From NCBI GenBank assembly GCA_964569055.1, contig CAZMSZ010000017.1:1-38649 (forward strand): a stretch of 38,649 bases of DNA, read 5' to 3'. The stretch is from JAWLGW01 sp964569055 (GTDB lineage: Bacteria > Planctomycetota > J058). This document shows, piece after piece, positions 14,953 to 22,586 of this stretch. The position numbers and the translations under genes are program-made. The notes under the pieces were generated by a model. The model did not search any database and was not told where the DNA came from. It worked only from the letters and a program-made list of their open reading frames with translations. Every line of letters begins with the position of its first letter. Position 1 is the stretch's first letter.

Positions 14953-15803
14953 TGGGCGTCCGCAACCTCAAGCCGACCTCGCCGGGCCGTCGGGGCATGC
15001 AGGTCCAGGACTGGACCGACCTCACCCACGGCAACCGCAACCAGCCCGAGAAGAGCCTGCTCGAGAAGCTCAAGAAGTCGGGCGGCCGCAACAACCACGG
15101 CTGCGTGACCGCGCGCGCCATCGGCGGCGGCCACAAGTCGAAGTGGCGGAAGATCGACTTCAAGCGGAGCAAGGACGAGGTCCCCGCGACGGTCAAGTCG
15201 ATCGAGTACGACCCCAACCGCACCGCCCGGATCGCGCTGCTCCACTACGCCGATGGGGAGAAGCGCTACATCCTCGCGCCGATCGGGCTCGAGGCCGGGA
15301 TGGAGGTCGTGTCGGGCGTGCACGTCGAGCCGCGGGTCGGCAACTGCATGCCGATGCGGAACATCCCGACCGGCCTCGAGATCCACAACGTCGAGCTGCA
15401 GCCCCGCAAGGGCGGCCAGCTCGGGCGGGCCGCGGGCACGATCATCAAGCTCATGGCGAAGGAGGGCGCGCACGCGACCATCCAGCTGCCGTCGGGCGAG
15501 ATGCGGAAGGTCCCGATCGACTGCCGCGCCACGATCGGCCAGCTCGGCAACACCGAGCACAACACCGTGATCATCGGCAAGGCGGGCCGCCACCGCTGGA
15601 TGGGCTTCCGCCCGGTCTCGCGTGGCTGCGCCCAGAACCCGCACGACCACCCGATGGGCGGCGGCGAGGGTCACCGCTCCGGCGGCCGTCACCCGATGGG
15701 GCCGACGGGCGTGCCCTCCAAGGGCGGCAAGACGCGCCGTCGGAAGGCCCGCTCCAACGACTTCATCGTGCGCGCGCGCAAGAAGCGCGGGAAGAGGAAG
15801 TAA
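14952..15803 (+). CDS. rplB: Ribosomal protein L2
   Basis: 283 residues, slightly longer than E. coli L2 (273). L2 (uL2) supports subunit joining and the peptidyl transferase centre. Recognised from 'GRNNHGCVTARAIGGGHKSK' and the C-terminal loop 'NPHDHPMGGGEGH' at residues 229-241. His233 corresponds to the conserved His229. The following His of the E. coli 'DHPHGGGEGR' is Met235 and the Arg is His241, a variant I associate with planctomycetes. ATG at 14952 overlaps the rplW stop by one base. Confidence 0.98.
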   Translation: MGVRNLKPTSPGRRGMQVQDWTDLTHGNRNQPEKSLLEKLKKSGGRNNHGCVTARAIGGGHKSKWRKIDFKRSKDEVPATVKSIEYDPNRTARIALLHYADGEKRYILAPIGLEAGMEVVSGVHVEPRVGNCMPMRNIPTGLEIHNVELQPRKGGQLGRAAGTIIKLMAKEGAHATIQLPSGEMRKVPIDCRATIGQLGNTEHNTVIIGKAGRHRWMGFRPVSRGCAQNPHDHPMGGGEGHRSGGRHPMGPTGVPSKGGKTRRRKARSNDFIVRARKKRGKRK

Positions 15804-15806
15804 GCC

Positions 15807-16082
15807 ATGGGACGCTCCCTCAAGAAGGGCCCGCACGTCGACGCCAAGCTGCTGCGCAAGGTGCTCCGCCAGAAGGAGACCGGCGACCACTCCCCGATCA
15901 AGACCTGGTCGCGCCGCTGCACGATCGTGCCGGAGTTCGTGAACCACACCTTCGAGGTCCACAACGGGAAGATCTTCCACAAGACCTTCGTGACCGAGGA
16001 CATGGTCGGGCACAAGCTCGGCGAGTTCTCGCCCACCCGCGTGTTCCGCGGCCACACCGGCAAGAAGCAGGCGGCGAAGTAG
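15807..16082 (+). CDS. rpsS: Ribosomal protein S19
   Basis: 91 residues, normal size for S19 (uS19) of the 30S head, in contact with the A-site tRNA and L5. 'MGRSLKKGPHVDAKLLRKVL', 'IKTWSRRCTIVPEFV' and 'KLGEFSPTRVFRGHTGKK' are all highly conserved. ATG at 15807, 3 nt after rplB. Confidence 0.98.
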   Translation: MGRSLKKGPHVDAKLLRKVLRQKETGDHSPIKTWSRRCTIVPEFVNHTFEVHNGKIFHKTFVTEDMVGHKLGEFSPTRVFRGHTGKKQAAK

Positions 16083-16088
16083 GGACCG

Positions 16089-16541
16089 ATGGCTACCCGC
16101 ATCAAGATCAAGCGCACCAAGCGCAACCTCGCGCCCGACGCCCCCGAGTTCCGCGCCTTCTACCGGTTCGCGCGGATCTCGCCCCAGAAGGCGCGCCTGG
16201 TCATGGACCAGATCCGCGGCCTGCCGGTCTCGGCCGCGCTCGACCAGCTGCGCAACATGACGCAGCGGGCGGCGGCCATGACCGACAAGCTGCTCAAGAG
16301 CGCGATCGCCAACGCCGACCAGGCGATCGACCAGGAGCTGGTGCGCGACGCCGACGGCGTGGTGCTCGAGCCCCAGCCCGACGTGGACGTGGACGACCTC
16401 TACATCCACGAGGCCAAGGTCGACGAGGGGCCGCGCCTCAAGCGCTGGCGCCCGCGCGCGCGCGGCTCGGCGTATCCGTACCGCCGGCCGTTCTCGCACC
16501 TCACGATCCGTCTCCGGCCCCGGCCGGTCAAGGAAGGTTAG
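16089..16541 (+). CDS. rplV: Ribosomal protein L22
   Basis: 150 residues, clearly longer than the usual 110. The L22 (uL22) core is present: 'RFARISPQKARLVMDQIRGL' through 'LLKSAIANADQ', then 'RLKRWRPRARGSAYPYRRPF', the beta-hairpin that lines the exit tunnel. The extra length is a basic N-terminus of about 20 residues and an acidic insertion of 15-20 residues before the hairpin ('LEPQPDVDVDDLYIHE'). The ATG at 16089 is 6 nt after rpsS. The insertion would sit at the outer surface. Confidence 0.97.
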   Translation: MATRIKIKRTKRNLAPDAPEFRAFYRFARISPQKARLVMDQIRGLPVSAALDQLRNMTQRAAAMTDKLLKSAIANADQAIDQELVRDADGVVLEPQPDVDVDDLYIHEAKVDEGPRLKRWRPRARGSAYPYRRPFSHLTIRLRPRPVKEG

Positions 16542-16543
16542 CC

Positions 16544-17242
16544 GTGGGCCAGAAGATCCGCCCCACCGGGTTCCGCGTCGGCGTCTACGACGACTGGCGC
16601 TCGCGCTGGTACGCCAAGAAGAAGGACTTCGGCCAGCTCCTGGTCGAGGACCAGAAGATCCGCGACGCGGTGAAGAAGGAGTACGGCTTCGCCGGCGTCC
16701 CGCGGGTGGACATCGAGCGCAAGACCGAGGGCGGCGAGGTGACGGTGATCATCCGCACCGCGCGCCCCGGCGTGATCATCGGCCGCAAGGGCGCCAAGGT
16801 CGACCAGCTCAAGGACGACCTCGCCAAGATCACCAACAAGAAGGTCGACCTGAAGATCCAGGAGGTCGACCGCCCCGAGCTCGACGCCCAGCTGGTGGCC
16901 GAGGGCGTGGCGGAGCAGCTCAAGAAGCGCATGAGCTTCCGCCGCGTGATCAAGAAGTCGCTCGAGCTGACCATGGGCGCGGGCGCCAAGGGCTGCAAGA
17001 TCCAGGTCTCGGGCCGCCTCGGCGGGCACGAGATGGCGCGGACCGAGGCCTCGCACGAGGGCTCGATCCCGCTCCAGACGCTGCGCGCCGACGTCGACTA
17101 CGGCTTCGCGCTCGCCATCACCACCCACGGCTCGATCGGCGTGAAGTGCTGGGTGTTCCGCGGCGAGCTCACCGAGATGCGCCGCGCCAGCTCGATCCCG
17201 ACGCAGAGCCTCCAGCCCCAGTTCGGGGGGGGTGAGGGTTAG
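16544..17242 (+). CDS. rpsC: Ribosomal protein S3
   Basis: 232 residues, normal for S3 (uS3), at the mRNA entry site with helicase activity. Its KH domain contains 'ARPGVIIGRKGAKVDQLK', with the GxxG loop as GRKG. The C-terminal domain 'SGRLGGHEMARTEASHEGSI' is also conserved. I chose GTG at 16544, just after the rplV stop, with AAGGAAGG upstream. It ends 2 nt before rplP, in a Gly-rich tail. Confidence 0.98.
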   Translation: MGQKIRPTGFRVGVYDDWRSRWYAKKKDFGQLLVEDQKIRDAVKKEYGFAGVPRVDIERKTEGGEVTVIIRTARPGVIIGRKGAKVDQLKDDLAKITNKKVDLKIQEVDRPELDAQLVAEGVAEQLKKRMSFRRVIKKSLELTMGAGAKGCKIQVSGRLGGHEMARTEASHEGSIPLQTLRADVDYGFALAITTHGSIGVKCWVFRGELTEMRRASSIPTQSLQPQFGGGEG

Positions 17243-17244
17243 TC

Positions 17245-17661
17245 ATGGCCCAGATGCCGAAGCGGGTCAAGCACCGCAAGGTCCAGCGGCGCCGCATCAA
17301 GCGCTTCGCCACGCGCGGCAACCGGGTCGTGTTCGGCGACTTCGGGCTGCAGGCGCTCGAGGCCGGCTGGGTCTCGGCGCAGGTGATCGAGGCCGCGCGC
17401 GTGACCGCCAACCGCTACCTCGGCGGCGAGGGGCGGCTCTACATCCGCATGTTCCCGCACAAGCCGATCACCTGCATCCCGCAGGAGACGCGCATGGGCA
17501 AGGGCAAGGGCGAGCCCGAGTACTGGGCCGCCGCGGTCCAGCCCGGCACGATCCTCTACGAGATCGGCGGCGTGCCCGAGGACCTGGTCAAGGGCGCGTT
17601 CTCGCGCATCGCGCACAAGCTGCCCCTCAAGGTGCGGCTCGTGCCCCGGAGGGCCCTGTGA
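17245..17661 (+). CDS. rplP: Ribosomal protein L16
   Basis: 138 residues, normal for L16 (uL16), which organises the A-site of the 50S subunit. Recognised from 'MPKRVKHRKVQRRRIKRFAT', 'FGLQALEAGWVSAQVIEAAR' and 'TRMGKGKGEPEYWAA', the loop that touches tRNA. ATG at 17245, 2 nt after rpsC. The stop overlaps the rpmC start in a GTGA. Confidence 0.98.
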   Translation: MAQMPKRVKHRKVQRRRIKRFATRGNRVVFGDFGLQALEAGWVSAQVIEAARVTANRYLGGEGRLYIRMFPHKPITCIPQETRMGKGKGEPEYWAAAVQPGTILYEIGGVPEDLVKGAFSRIAHKLPLKVRLVPRRAL

Positions 17662-17864
17662 AGATCGAGGAGATCCGCGGCCTCGCCACGGAGGACCTGC
17701 AGCGGCAGGTCGTCGAGGCTCGCGAGCAGCTGTTCAAGCTGCGCTACGCCGCGCGCGCCGAGTCCGTGGACAACACCAAGAGCATCCGTGAGACGCGCAA
17801 GCGGATCGCCCGGATGAAGACGATCCTGCGCCAGCGCGAGCTCGCGCCCAGCAAGAGCGAGTAG
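17658..17864 (+). CDS. rpmC: Ribosomal protein L29
   Basis: 68 residues, normal for the two-helix L29 (uL29) at the tunnel exit, which contacts trigger factor and SRP. Recognised from 'IEEIRGLATEDLQRQVVEAR', then 'LFKLRYAARAESVDNTKSIR'. The GTG at 17658 overlaps the rplP stop by 4 nt, with GGAGGG at 17648-17653 as ribosome site. Confidence 0.96.
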   Translation: MKIEEIRGLATEDLQRQVVEAREQLFKLRYAARAESVDNTKSIRETRKRIARMKTILRQRELAPSKSE

Positions 17865-17868
17865 ACCG

Positions 17869-18177
17869 ATGGCCCAAGAGAGAGCTCGCCAGTACAAGAG
17901 CGCCGAGCGGGGGGCTCGCAAGACCCTCGTCGGGAAGGTCGTCTCGACCCGGATGGCCAAGACCATCGCGGTCGAGATCGAGCGCACCGAGAAGCACGCC
18001 AAGTACGAGAAGTACATCCGGCGCCACACGAAGGTCTACGCCCACGACGAGAAGGGCGAGGCCAGCGAGGGCGACGTCGTGCGGATCGTGGAGGGGCGTG
18101 CCACCTCCAAGCTGAAGCGGTTCCACCTCGTGAGCGTGGTCCAGAAGGCGACCGCGGGCGGGGAGGTGTCGGCGTGA
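17869..18177 (+). CDS. rpsQ: Ribosomal protein S17
   Basis: 102 residues, about 15-20 longer than usual. The S17 (uS17) OB-fold core is 'KTLVGKVVSTRMAKTIAVEI' to 'YAHDEKGEASEGDVVRIVEG'. The extra residues are a basic N-terminus ('MAQERARQYKSAERGAR') and a short tail. ATG at 17869, 4 nt after rpmC; the stop overlaps the rplN start in a GTGA. Confidence 0.97.
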   Translation: MAQERARQYKSAERGARKTLVGKVVSTRMAKTIAVEIERTEKHAKYEKYIRRHTKVYAHDEKGEASEGDVVRIVEGRATSKLKRFHLVSVVQKATAGGEVSA

Positions 18178-18548
18178 TCCAGATGGAGACGATGCTCGAC
18201 ATCGCGGACAACACCGGCGCCAAGCGGGCGAAGATGATCCGCGTGCTGGGCAAGTCCAACTCGTCGTTCGCCCAGCTCGGCGACATCATCGTGGCCCACG
18301 TCCGCCAGGCCGCCCCGGGCGCCGACGTGAAGAAGGGCGACGTGGTGCGCGGCGTGATCGTCCGCCAGAAGAAGAAGTACCGCCGCTCGGACGGCAGCTG
18401 GATCCGCTTCGACAAGAACGCGATGGTGATCCTGCAGGACGTCGAGTCGCGGAACCCGAAGGGCACCCGCATCTTCGGCGCGGTCGCCCGCGAGCTCCGC
18501 CAGAAGCGGTTCACCAAGATCGTGTCGCTCGCCTCGGAGGTCGTCTGA
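18174..18548 (+). CDS. rplN: Ribosomal protein L14
   Basis: 124 residues, essentially the family length (122). L14 (uL14) forms part of the inter-subunit bridge and the silencing-factor site. 'MLDIADNTGAKRAKMIRVLG' and 'FDKNAMVILQDVESRNPKGT' are diagnostic. It starts at GTG 18174, inside the rpsQ stop, with GGGGAGGTG upstream; the ATG 9 nt further on is a less likely alternative, since 'MIQMETML' matches the usual N-terminus. The stop shares one base with the rplX start. Confidence 0.98.
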   Translation: MIQMETMLDIADNTGAKRAKMIRVLGKSNSSFAQLGDIIVAHVRQAAPGADVKKGDVVRGVIVRQKKKYRRSDGSWIRFDKNAMVILQDVESRNPKGTRIFGAVARELRQKRFTKIVSLASEVV

Positions 18549-18862
18549 TGGCCATCCAGCGCGTGAGGGGCAAGGGCAAGAAGAACTTCCTTCGCGCCCG
18601 CCGCGCCGTGCAGCCCGGCAGCACCCGCCACCTCGAGAAGCTGCACGTCAAGAAGGACGACCTCGTCGTCGTGATCAGCGGCGCCGACAAGGGGAAGCGC
18701 GGCAAGATCCTGCGCGCGATCCCCTCCGAGGGGAAGGTCGTGGTCGAGGGCGTGAACCGCCGGTGGAAGCACCTGCGGCGCACCCGTGAGAACCCGCAGG
18801 GCGGGCGGATCGAGCGCGAGCTGCCGATCCACGCCTGCAAGGTCCGGAAGGTCGAGGGCTAG
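18548..18862 (+). CDS. rplX: Ribosomal protein L24
   Basis: 104 residues, normal for L24 (uL24), an early 50S assembly protein near the tunnel exit. The KOW motif is 'LHVKKDDLVVVISGADKGKR', followed by 'GKVVVEGVNRRWKHLR' and 'PQGGRIERELPIHACKV'. ATG at 18548 overlaps the rplN stop by one base (TGATG). Confidence 0.98.
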   Translation: MAIQRVRGKGKKNFLRARRAVQPGSTRHLEKLHVKKDDLVVVISGADKGKRGKILRAIPSEGKVVVEGVNRRWKHLRRTRENPQGGRIERELPIHACKVRKVEG

Positions 18863-18864
18863 GC

Positions 18865-19533
18865 ATGGCGCGCAAGCAGTCGGGCGCGACGCCGGGCAAG
18901 AAGGTCTCCTTCAAGGCTCGGCCCAAGAAGAAGCAGAGCGGCGCGCCGGCGACCCCGCCGCCCACGCCGCGGCTCAAGCTGCACTACCAGCAGAACGTGC
19001 TGGCGCAGCTCAAGGAGAAGTTCGGCCACACGGCCGACCTCGCCACCCCGCGCATCACCAAGGTGGTGATCAGCATGGGGATCGGCGACGCCAACGAGAA
19101 CCCCAAGAAGCTCGAGGCGCTCGTCGACGAGCTCGAGATGATCGCGGGGCAGCGGCCGCACGTGACGACGGCCCGGATCTCGGTGGCCAACTTCAAGCTC
19201 CGGCAGGGTATGCCGGTGGGCTGCGCCGTGACGCTGCGCAAGGCGCGGATGTGGGAGTTCCTCGACCGGCTGATCTCGCTGGTCCTCCCCCGCATGCGCG
19301 ACTTCCGCGGGCTGAACGCCAAGGCGTTCGACGGCCGCGGGAACTACGCGATGGGGCTGCAGGACCAGATCGTGTTCCCCGAGATCCAGGCCGACCGGGT
19401 GCAGTTCACCCACGGCATGAACATCGTCGTCTGCACGACGGCGCGCACCGACGAGCAGGCCCGCGAGCTCCTGCGGCTCATGGGCTTCCCCTTCCGCGAC
19501 CTGCCCGTGGTCGTGCTCGGGGCCAAGGAGTAG
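18865..19533 (+). CDS. rplE: Ribosomal protein L5, N-terminally extended
   Basis: 222 residues against about 180 in most bacteria. L5 (uL5) binds 5S rRNA and the P-site tRNA. The core starts at 'RLKLHYQQNVLAQLKEKFG' (residue 36) and continues with 'TPRITKVVISMGIGDANENP' to 'FPFRDLPVVVLG'. The first 35 residues are a basic, Ala/Pro/Lys-rich extension ('KKVSFKARPKKKQSG'). No alternative start in frame gives the normal N-terminus, so the extension is probably translated. ATG at 18865, 2 nt after rplX. Confidence 0.97.
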   Translation: MARKQSGATPGKKVSFKARPKKKQSGAPATPPPTPRLKLHYQQNVLAQLKEKFGHTADLATPRITKVVISMGIGDANENPKKLEALVDELEMIAGQRPHVTTARISVANFKLRQGMPVGCAVTLRKARMWEFLDRLISLVLPRMRDFRGLNAKAFDGRGNYAMGLQDQIVFPEIQADRVQFTHGMNIVVCTTARTDEQARELLRLMGFPFRDLPVVVLGAKE

Positions 19534-19536
19534 GCC

Positions 19537-19722
19537 ATGGCGAAGACTTCGCTCCGCGTCAAGGCGTCGCGCCCGCCCAAGTTCAGCACCCGGCGTTACA
19601 ACCGCTGCGATCTGTGCGGGCGGCCGCGCGCCTACTACCGCAAGTTCCGCATCTGCCGCATCTGCTTCCGGACCCTCGCGCTCCAGGGCCGCATCCCGGG
19701 CGTCCGTAAGGCTAGCTGGTAG
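19537..19722 (+). CDS. rpsZ: Ribosomal protein S14, zinc-binding type
   Basis: 61 residues, the short zinc-binding form of S14 (uS14; C+ type). 'NRCDLCGRPRAYYRKFRICR' and 'ICFRTLALQGRIPGVRKASW' carry the four Cys ligands (24, 27, 40, 43). ATG at 19537, 3 nt after rplE. The zinc-free long form is not needed in this operon; whether a second copy exists elsewhere cannot be seen. Confidence 0.98.
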   Translation: MAKTSLRVKASRPPKFSTRRYNRCDLCGRPRAYYRKFRICRICFRTLALQGRIPGVRKASW

Positions 19723-19734
19723 GAGACCGCCGCC

Positions 19735-20148
19735 ATGATGACCGATCCGATCGCGGACATGCTGACGCGCATCCGCAACGCCGTCCGAGTCAAGGAGGCG
19801 AAGGTCAAGATCCCGCGCTCGAAGCTCAAGGCGAACATCGCCGGCGTGCTCAAGCGCGAGGGGTACATCGTGGACTTCAGCGAGGTCGAGGCGCGCCCGG
19901 GCGACGGCCACGGCCCGCAGGGGTGGATCGAGCTCCAGCTCAAGTACGGCCCCGACGGCGAGGACGTGATCACCTACGTCCAGCGCGTGTCGCGGCCCGG
20001 CCGCCGCGTCTACTCGCGCGCCGGCGACCTGAGGCCCGTCGTGAACGGGCTCGGGATCGAGATCCTGTCGACCTCCAGGGGCGTCCTGTCCGACCGCGAG
20101 GCCCGCTCGCAGAAGGTCGGCGGCGAGGTCCTGGCCCGGGTCTACTGA
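19735..20148 (+). CDS. rpsH: Ribosomal protein S8
   Basis: 137 residues, normal for S8 (uS8), a primary 16S binder and, in E. coli, the translational repressor of spc. 'DPIADMLTRIRNAVRVKEAK' and 'GLGIEILSTSRGVLSDREAR' are diagnostic. Two ATG codons stand in tandem; the first at 19735 is given, with GGAGA about 10 nt upstream, but 19738 is equally possible. It follows rpsZ by 12 nt. Confidence 0.98.
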   Translation: MMTDPIADMLTRIRNAVRVKEAKVKIPRSKLKANIAGVLKREGYIVDFSEVEARPGDGHGPQGWIELQLKYGPDGEDVITYVQRVSRPGRRVYSRAGDLRPVVNGLGIEILSTSRGVLSDREARSQKVGGEVLARVY

Positions 20149-20168
20149 GCACATCCGAGGCGAGCGAC

Positions 20169-20726
20169 ATGTCCCGTATCGGTAAGAAGCCCGTCACGAT
20201 CCCCAAGGGGGTCAAGGTCTCGGTCGAGCAGGGCCGCAGGGTGCAGGTCGAGGGCCCCAAGGGCTCCCTCGAGCACACGTTCCCCGACGGCGTCTCGGTG
20301 GCGCTCGAGGGCGAGACGCTCACGGTCACCCGCGCCAACGACTCCAAGCGGAACCGGGCGTTCCACGGCATGACCCGGGCGCTCGTGCACAACATGGTGC
20401 ACGGGGTCCACACCCCGTTCGAGAAGGTGCTCGAGATCCACGGCACCGGCTACTCGGCGACGGTGAGCGGCAACGAGCTCGAGCTCGACGTCGGCTTCAC
20501 CAACAAGGTCAAGGTCAAGATCCCGGCCGGGATCACGGTCGCCACCGACAAGGGCCGCCCCGTGGTGGTCCGGGTCAGCGGCGCCGACAAGCAGGCGGTC
20601 GGTCAGCTCTGCGCCGTGATCCGCGCCAAGCGGCCCCCCTCGCCCTACGGCGACAACAAGGGGATCCGCTACCGCGGCGAGGTCATGCGCAAGAAGGCCG
20701 GCAAGGCCTTCGGCGACAAGAAGTAG
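20169..20726 (+). CDS. rplF: Ribosomal protein L6
   Basis: 185 residues, near the usual 177. L6 (uL6) is at the factor-binding site. 'MSRIGKKPVTIPKGVKVSVE', 'HGTGYSATVSGNELELDVGF' and the C-terminal 'KGIRYRGEVMRKKAGK' are conserved. I chose ATG 20169 over longer in-frame readings that run through rpsH. It is 20 nt after rpsH and 11 nt before rplR. Confidence 0.98.
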   Translation: MSRIGKKPVTIPKGVKVSVEQGRRVQVEGPKGSLEHTFPDGVSVALEGETLTVTRANDSKRNRAFHGMTRALVHNMVHGVHTPFEKVLEIHGTGYSATVSGNELELDVGFTNKVKVKIPAGITVATDKGRPVVVRVSGADKQAVGQLCAVIRAKRPPSPYGDNKGIRYRGEVMRKKAGKAFGDKK

Positions 20727-20737
20727 GTAGGTCCGAG

Positions 20738-21103
20738 ATGAAGCGCGACAAGGCCGTAAACCGCGTCCGCCGCCACTGGCGCGTGCGCACGCGGGTGAAG
20801 GGCACCTCCGAGCGGCCGCGGCTCTCGGTGCACCGCAGCAACAAGTACATCTACGCCCAGATCATCGACGACGTGCAGGGCAAGACCCTCGCCGCGGCCG
20901 CCACCATCCAGAAGGCGGTGCGCGAGCAGGCGGGGGGCAAGAGCTGCTCGGTCGCCGCGGCGCAGCTCGTCGGCAAGATCGTCGCCGAGCGCGCCAAGGA
21001 GCAGGGGATCACCAAGGTCTGCTTCGACCGTGGGGGCTACAAGTATCACGGCCGCGTGAAGGCTCTCGCCGACGCGGCCCGGGAGGCCGGCCTTGAGTTC
21101 TGA
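20738..21103 (+). CDS. rplR: Ribosomal protein L18
   Basis: 121 residues, normal for L18 (uL18), the 5S rRNA-binding protein. 'RRHWRVRTRVKGTSERPRLS', 'VHRSNKYIYAQIIDD' and the C-terminal 'DRGGYKYHGRVKALADAARE' are diagnostic. ATG at 20738. The 3' end overlaps rpsE by 11 nt, the largest overlap in the operon, so the two should be translationally coupled. Confidence 0.98.
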   Translation: MKRDKAVNRVRRHWRVRTRVKGTSERPRLSVHRSNKYIYAQIIDDVQGKTLAAAATIQKAVREQAGGKSCSVAAAQLVGKIVAERAKEQGITKVCFDRGGYKYHGRVKALADAAREAGLEF

Positions 21104-21851
21104 GCACGAGTCGTCCTCCGCCGGCGCGAGCGCCGCGGAGCAGGGGGGTCCGATCGGGGGCGGTCGTGGCGGTCGTGGCGGCCGCGGCGGCGGCCGGGGC
21201 GGCGGCGGCGGCGGTGACCGCGGCGGTCGCGGCGGCGAGCGCGGCGGCCCTGGGCGCGGCCGTGGTCGCGGTGATCGCGGCGATCGGGCCGAGGACCGCG
21301 CGGAGAAGCTGATCGAGAACGTGGTCCGGATCAACCGCTCCGCGGCGGTGGTCAAGGGCGGGCGTCGCTTCAGCTTCTCGGCGCTGGTCGTCGTCGGCGA
21401 CGGCAAGGGTCGCGTCGGCGTCGGCTACGGCAAGGCCAACGGGGTGCCGAACGCGGTCGAGAAGGGCGTCAAGGACGCCCGCAAGAACATGTTCCGCGTC
21501 CCCATGATCGACGGGTCGATCCCGCACCCGCACAAGGCGACCTTCCGCGCCTCGAGCGTGATCCTCGAGCCCGCCAGCCCGGGCACGGGCATCATCGCGG
21601 GCGCCCCGGTGCGCGCGGTGTGCGAGGCGGCCGGCCTCAAGAACATCCTCACCAAGTCCCACGGCTCGCGGAACCCGATCAACGTGGTGAAGGCGGCCGA
21701 GCGCGCGCTCCGCACGCTGCGGACCCGCAAGACGGTCGAGGCGCTCCGGGGCGTGAAGCTCGATCCGGACGCGGGGAGCTGGAAGCTGAAGCAGAAGAAG
21801 GTCCTGGCCGGCAAGGGCGGCCGCGGGCCGAAGCCCGAGGCCTCGGCCTAG
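21093..21851 (+). CDS. rpsE: Ribosomal protein S5 with RGG-rich N-terminus
   Basis: 252 residues against about 165-175 usual. The S5 (uS5) core begins near residue 70 ('KLIENVVRINRSAAVVKGGR') and includes 'GDGKGRVGVGYGKANGVPNA' and 'ITKSHGS'-like sequence 'LTKSHGSRNPINVVKA'. Residues 20-66 are a Gly/Arg-rich low-complexity region with many RGG triplets ('GGRGGRGGRGGGRGGGGGG'), followed by an acidic-basic 'RGDRGDRAEDRAE'. It starts at TTG 21093, inside rplR, with GGGAGG 6 nt upstream. No other in-frame start exists before the core, so the extension must be translated. It is 22 nt before rplO. Confidence 0.97.
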   Translation: MSSEHESSSAGASAAEQGGPIGGGRGGRGGRGGGRGGGGGGDRGGRGGERGGPGRGRGRGDRGDRAEDRAEKLIENVVRINRSAAVVKGGRRFSFSALVVVGDGKGRVGVGYGKANGVPNAVEKGVKDARKNMFRVPMIDGSIPHPHKATFRASSVILEPASPGTGIIAGAPVRAVCEAAGLKNILTKSHGSRNPINVVKAAERALRTLRTRKTVEALRGVKLDPDAGSWKLKQKKVLAGKGGRGPKPEASA

Positions 21852-21873
21852 CCGGTCCGAGCAGGAGCTCGTC

Positions 21874-22413
21874 ATGAATCTCGACCACGTCAACGCCAAG
21901 GCCGCGCCCAAGCCGAACCGCAAGCGGGTCGGCCGCGGCCCCGGCTCGGGCAACGGCACCACGGCCGGGCGCGGCATGAACGGCGCCAAGTCGCGGAGCG
22001 GCACCAGCAACAAGGCCTACTTCGAGGGTGGGCAGATGCCGTTCATTCGCCGGATCCCGAAGCGCGGCTTCACCAACGCGCCGTTCCGGCGGGACTGGGC
22101 CTTCGTGAACCTCAAGGACCTCAACGCCCTCGAGGACGGGACCACGGTCACCGCGGCCCTGCTGCTCGAGCGCGGGATCATCCCCAAGGTCCGCAGCGGG
22201 CTGAAGGTCCTGGGCGTGGGCGAGCTGCAGCGCAAGCTGACGGTCAAGGCCAACCGCGCCTCGGAGACCGCCAAGAAGGCGATCGAGGCGGCGGGCGGCA
22301 CCCTCGAGCTGCTCCCTGCCGCGGGCGACGAGGCGGCGAGCCGCTGGAAGTCCAAGCGCGGGGCCGGCAAGACGACCACGCGGCGCGAGGCCAAGGCCAA
22401 GAAGAAGCGCTAG
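21874..22413 (+). CDS. rplO: Ribosomal protein L15
   Basis: 179 residues, longer than the usual 144-150. The L15 (uL15) core is intact: 'KRVGRGPGSGNGTTAGRGMN', 'FEGGQMPFIRRIPKRGFTN' and 'VGELQRKLTVKANRASETAK'. A basic tail of about 30 residues ('KTTTRREAKAKKKR') is extra. ATG at 21874 follows AGGAG. It is directly downstream of rpsE: rpmD (L30), which usually lies between them, is absent. It ends 173 nt before secY. Confidence 0.98.
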   Translation: MNLDHVNAKAAPKPNRKRVGRGPGSGNGTTAGRGMNGAKSRSGTSNKAYFEGGQMPFIRRIPKRGFTNAPFRRDWAFVNLKDLNALEDGTTVTAALLLERGIIPKVRSGLKVLGVGELQRKLTVKANRASETAKKAIEAAGGTLELLPAAGDEAASRWKSKRGAGKTTTRREAKAKKKR

Positions 22414-22472
22414 GCCGATCGCGCGGGCGGCGCCGCGCCGACGACCCAGGACGACCGTGCGCGCGATAGAGT

Positions 22473-22495
22473 AGGGGCCCGTCCGTCGGGCCCCT
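22473..22495 (+). terminator. Strong hairpin between rplO and secY
   Basis: AGGGGCCCG (22473-22481) and CGGGCCCCT (22487-22495) form a perfect 9-bp stem around the loop TCCGT. No U-run follows, so full termination is doubtful. It could attenuate transcription or mark the end of ribosomal protein genes before secY. Confidence 0.45.
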
Positions 22496-22586
22496 CGTCC
22501 ATCCGGCTCCGTGCCGAGCCCCTCGCCTCGACGACGCTCCACCGAACCGCCCGACCCGGCGCCCCACTTCGCAGATCGAGGAGTCC

